DNA of 7,012 nucleotides from an uncultured Gammaproteobacteria bacterium. GTDB taxonomy: Bacteria > Pseudomonadota > Gammaproteobacteria > Arenicellales > Poriferihabitantaceae. Shown here piece by piece: positions 5,808 through 7,012 of this stretch (within the stretch, counting starts at the first letter, position 1; each line of letters opens with the position of its first letter). Below the pieces are notes generated by a model that was given only the letters and a program-made list of their open reading frames with translations, was not told the DNA's origin and made no database searches. Location: assembly GCA_938021685.1 (NCBI GenBank), contig CALIFM010000267.1:1-7012 (forward strand), in the 5' to 3' direction. Both the position numbers and the translations under genes were made by a program.

Positions 5808-7012
5808 ATGAGTAAGCTAAGTCGCAAAAATCATGATGATTATTTGTTTCCTAATTATGCGCCGCTTGCGTTAATGCCTGAGCAGGCTAAAGGGGCCCGC
5901 CTTTGGGATACCGATCAAAAAGAATACGTCGATTTTGCTGCAGGTGTTGCAGTGAGTTCCTTAGGGCATTGCCATCCAGAATTAATCAAGGTATTGCAAG
6001 AACAGGCTAACAAGTTTTGGCATGTGAGTAACTTGTTAACTACGCGGCCCGCAATTGAGTTAGCTAAACAATTGGTTGAAGTAAGCTTTGCGGATAAGGT
6101 GATCTTCTCGAATAGTGGAGCGGAGGCTAATGAGGCGGCTTTAAAGCTAGCGCGACGTTTTGCTGTCGATCATCATGGGGCAGACAAGCATGAAATTATT
6201 GCCTTTGATAATAGCTTCCACGGCCGCACATTTTTCACGGTTTGTGTTGGTGGCCAAGCTAAATACAGTGATGGTTTTGGGCCAAAGCCGCAAGGGATCA
6301 AGCACTTACCTTTTAATGATGCTGATGCATTAGCAGCGACTATTAGCGAGAAAACCTGTGCAGTGATTTTAGAGCCGATTCAGGGGGAAGGCGGCGTGGT
6401 GCCAGCGACTAAAGAGTTTTTACATAAAGCTAGGCAATTATGTGATGAATATGGCGCTTTGTTAATTTTTGATGAAATACAAACGGGCCTTATGCGGACC
6501 GGTAACTTGTTTTGTTATCAAGGTTTAGAGGTGGAGCCTGATATTTTAACTTTGGCCAAGGGCTTAGGTGGGGGTTTCCCCATTGGTGCGATGCTAGCTA
6601 GACAGCAAGTAGCCGAATCTTTTTCAGTGGGCGTACACGGCACTACCTTTGGTGGTAATCCCATGGCTTGCGCTGTGGCCAGTAAAGTAATTGAATTAGT
6701 GAACATTGAAGAAATGCAGCAGGGCGTTAAACATAATAGTGAATTGCTAAAAAACGGCCTTCATCAGCTTAATAAAGAGCATCCCTTTTTTGTTGAAATG
6801 CGCGGCTCAGGTTTGCTGATCGGGTGTGAATTAAGTGAAGCTTTTGCGCAGCGTGCTAATGATGTAGTTGCAGCGGCGCTTGAGCAAGGCTTACTAATGC
6901 TCGTGGCTGGGCCGAATGTTGCTCGTTTTGCTCCGCCCCTTGTGGCGACAGAGAGAGATATTGAAGAAGGCTTGTACAGGCTTGGTTTGGCTCTCAGCAG
7001 TTTCGAGCCGTT
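5808..7012 (+). CDS. argD: Acetylornithine/succinyldiaminopimelate aminotransferase (3' end missing)
   Basis: PLP-dependent class III aminotransferase that makes N-acetylornithine from N-acetylglutamate semialdehyde in arginine biosynthesis; the E. coli enzyme also serves lysine biosynthesis through succinyl-diaminopimelate. The window holds 401 codons; family members are about 400-406 residues, so only a few C-terminal residues are likely missing. Visible landmarks: FPNYAPLALMPEQAKGARLWD near the start, GHCHPEL, the phosphate-binding SGAEANEAALKLAR (from S103), FHGRT (137-141), DEIQTG (D222, Q225), Schiff-base K251 in LTLAKGLGGGFPIGAM, and HGTTFGGNP (T279, T280). The usual QTGxGRTG reads QTGLMRTG here (Met229 for Gly). 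Start ATG 5808 matches the family; a candidate ribosome-binding site AAGGG (5792-5796) is 11 bases away, rather far. The catabolic paralogue AstC cannot be excluded without the downstream genes, but nothing in the window suggests an ast operon. Confidence 0.93.
   Translation, partial: MSKLSRKNHDDYLFPNYAPLALMPEQAKGARLWDTDQKEYVDFAAGVAVSSLGHCHPELIKVLQEQANKFWHVSNLLTTRPAIELAKQLVEVSFADKVIFSNSGAEANEAALKLARRFAVDHHGADKHEIIAFDNSFHGRTFFTVCVGGQAKYSDGFGPKPQGIKHLPFNDADALAATISEKTCAVILEPIQGEGGVVPATKEFLHKARQLCDEYGALLIFDEIQTGLMRTGNLFCYQGLEVEPDILTLAKGLGGGFPIGAMLARQQVAESFSVGVHGTTFGGNPMACAVASKVIELVNIEEMQQGVKHNSELLKNGLHQLNKEHPFFVEMRGSGLLIGCELSEAFAQRANDVVAAALEQGLLMLVAGPNVARFAPPLVATERDIEEGLYRLGLALSSFEP

Noticed and set aside
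5612..5827. 71-codon minus-strand open frame across the divergent region
   Set aside because: It overlaps the argD start and the candidate promoters, has no Shine-Dalgarno and no recognisable domain, and is best explained as chance open frame.

Overview
The window looks like ordinary chromosomal DNA of an aerobic gammaproteobacterium with moderate, slightly AT-leaning base composition. The inference rests on a gammaproteobacterial-type PBP1A with its extra domain, an OM lipoprotein MlaA, an ApaH with the GDxQG variant that I recall from pseudomonad-like ApaH proteins, and a type-2 (COX15-like) heme A synthase, which implies an aa3-type cytochrome oxidase. I cannot name the genus. There are no tRNA or rRNA genes, insertion sequences, CRISPR arrays, phage genes or compositional islands.

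Layout: bases 1-1874 are the 3' three quarters of a class A penicillin-binding protein gene (mrcA/ponA), cut by the left edge. A 102-base gap follows, then mlaA (lipoprotein of the Mla phospholipid-retrieval system), apaH (Ap4A hydrolase) and ctaA (heme A synthase). These are all on the + strand with 35- and 59-base gaps, so at least mlaA-apaH are probably co-transcribed. A convergent minus-strand gene (4764-5609) encodes an unassigned single-pass membrane protein with a long polar linker and a C-terminal NTF2/Cds6-like domain. A 198-base divergent intergenic region (5610-5807) separates it from argD (acetylornithine aminotransferase, + strand), which runs off the right edge a few residues short of its expected end.

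The genes do not form one pathway. The left half has an envelope theme (peptidoglycan synthesis and outer-membrane lipid asymmetry), followed by nucleotide-alarmone turnover, heme A synthesis and arginine/lysine biosynthesis. The most interesting part is the divergent region. Two plausible sigma70 promoters facing opposite ways share the same -35 bases. A perfect 9-bp inverted repeat sits at the predicted argD transcription start. The predicted argD leader is long (about 130 bases) and contains a second, long-range inverted repeat. This is not clearly a new system, but it is a compact regulatory arrangement worth testing.
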